Source: Clostridiales bacterium Firm_14
Lineage (GTDB): Bacteria; Bacillota; Clostridia; Saccharofermentanales; Saccharofermentanaceae
DNA length: 64,000 nt
Direction of reading: 5' to 3'
NCBI GenBank assembly: GCA_001604135.1
Contig: LVAT01000020.1
Coordinates: forward strand, 91,471-155,470
Shown: positions 63,824 to 64,000 of the stretch, in pieces
Numbering within the stretch: position 1 is the first letter of the stretch
Layout of the letters: every line of letters starts with the position of its first letter
Program-made: the position numbers and the translations under genes
Notes under the pieces: model-generated
Seen by the model: the letters and a program-made list of their open reading frames with translations, nothing else
What the model was told of the DNA's origin: nothing
The model's database searches: none

Positions 63824-64000
63824 AATATCCCCCTATAATTATTATTCTTTAGGAACAGATTATAACAAATAAAACATCAAGTTGCTTAACTGTTTGAAGC
63901 CTGAGCAGTTCTTAAAACTTAGCAAAAAAAGAAACATGTTTTGCTTTTTACAATGTAAAAATCTTGGTTTTCAAATCTACAAAAATGTTCATAATGTTCA

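Overview
The window looks like chromosomal DNA of an anaerobic, low-to-mid GC member of the Bacillota (class Clostridia, perhaps an Oscillospirales or Saccharofermentans-like lineage). The evidence is indirect: typical Clostridia gene families (UPF0735 ACT protein, RecD2, Tad/Flp genes next to an FHA protein, a SAM-I riboswitch before metK), strong GGAGG ribosome sites, and many lipoproteins with a Cys at residue 23. I found no rRNA, tRNA, insertion sequence, prophage or CRISPR array. Gene starts were chosen by eye from ribosome sites and family lengths.

Layout: 1-5.5 kb holds a glutamate synthase large subunit (cut by the window edge) divergent from a LysR regulator. 6-18 kb is an accessory and signalling stretch: a deacetylase lipoprotein, a duplicated membrane protein, a GGDEF protein, a papain-like lipoprotein, a CPBP protease divergent from a LytTR regulator/GHKL kinase pair, a MATE pump and an HD-GYP protein. 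18-30 kb is housekeeping: birA, comEA-like, rsfS, a nadD-yqeK fusion, purD, hom and its ACT partner, then rdgB, an rRNA methyltransferase, pepF and argS. 30-41 kb has a MraY-like transferase and four tandem ~790-residue lipoprotein paralogues. 41-46 kb has comFC, recD2 and metK. 46-52 kb is a compact Tad/Flp locus with a TadB-TadC fusion. 52-59 kb is the F-type ATP synthase operon, in which the C-terminal domain of delta is fused in front of alpha and no other delta gene is present. 59-64 kb has a RelA/SpoT-type protein, an Amt-PII fusion, rpiB and proA.

Two nitrogen-assimilation genes 57 kb apart, gltB and amt-PII, share an almost co-linear ~133 bp promoter block. Each block has two 15-bp palindromes exactly 118 bp apart, and one sits at about -66 from a matching TACAAT, the usual place for a LysR site. 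The lysR gene beside gltB is therefore the best candidate regulator of both.

The least explained signal is a set of intergenic hairpin arrays at 5645-5908, 15877-15975 and 24478-24690. Each has its own conserved outer arm and its own period (74, 62 and about 52.5 bp). The inner stems mostly differ in sequence between units yet still pair, which points to a structured RNA or single-stranded DNA element rather than random repeats.
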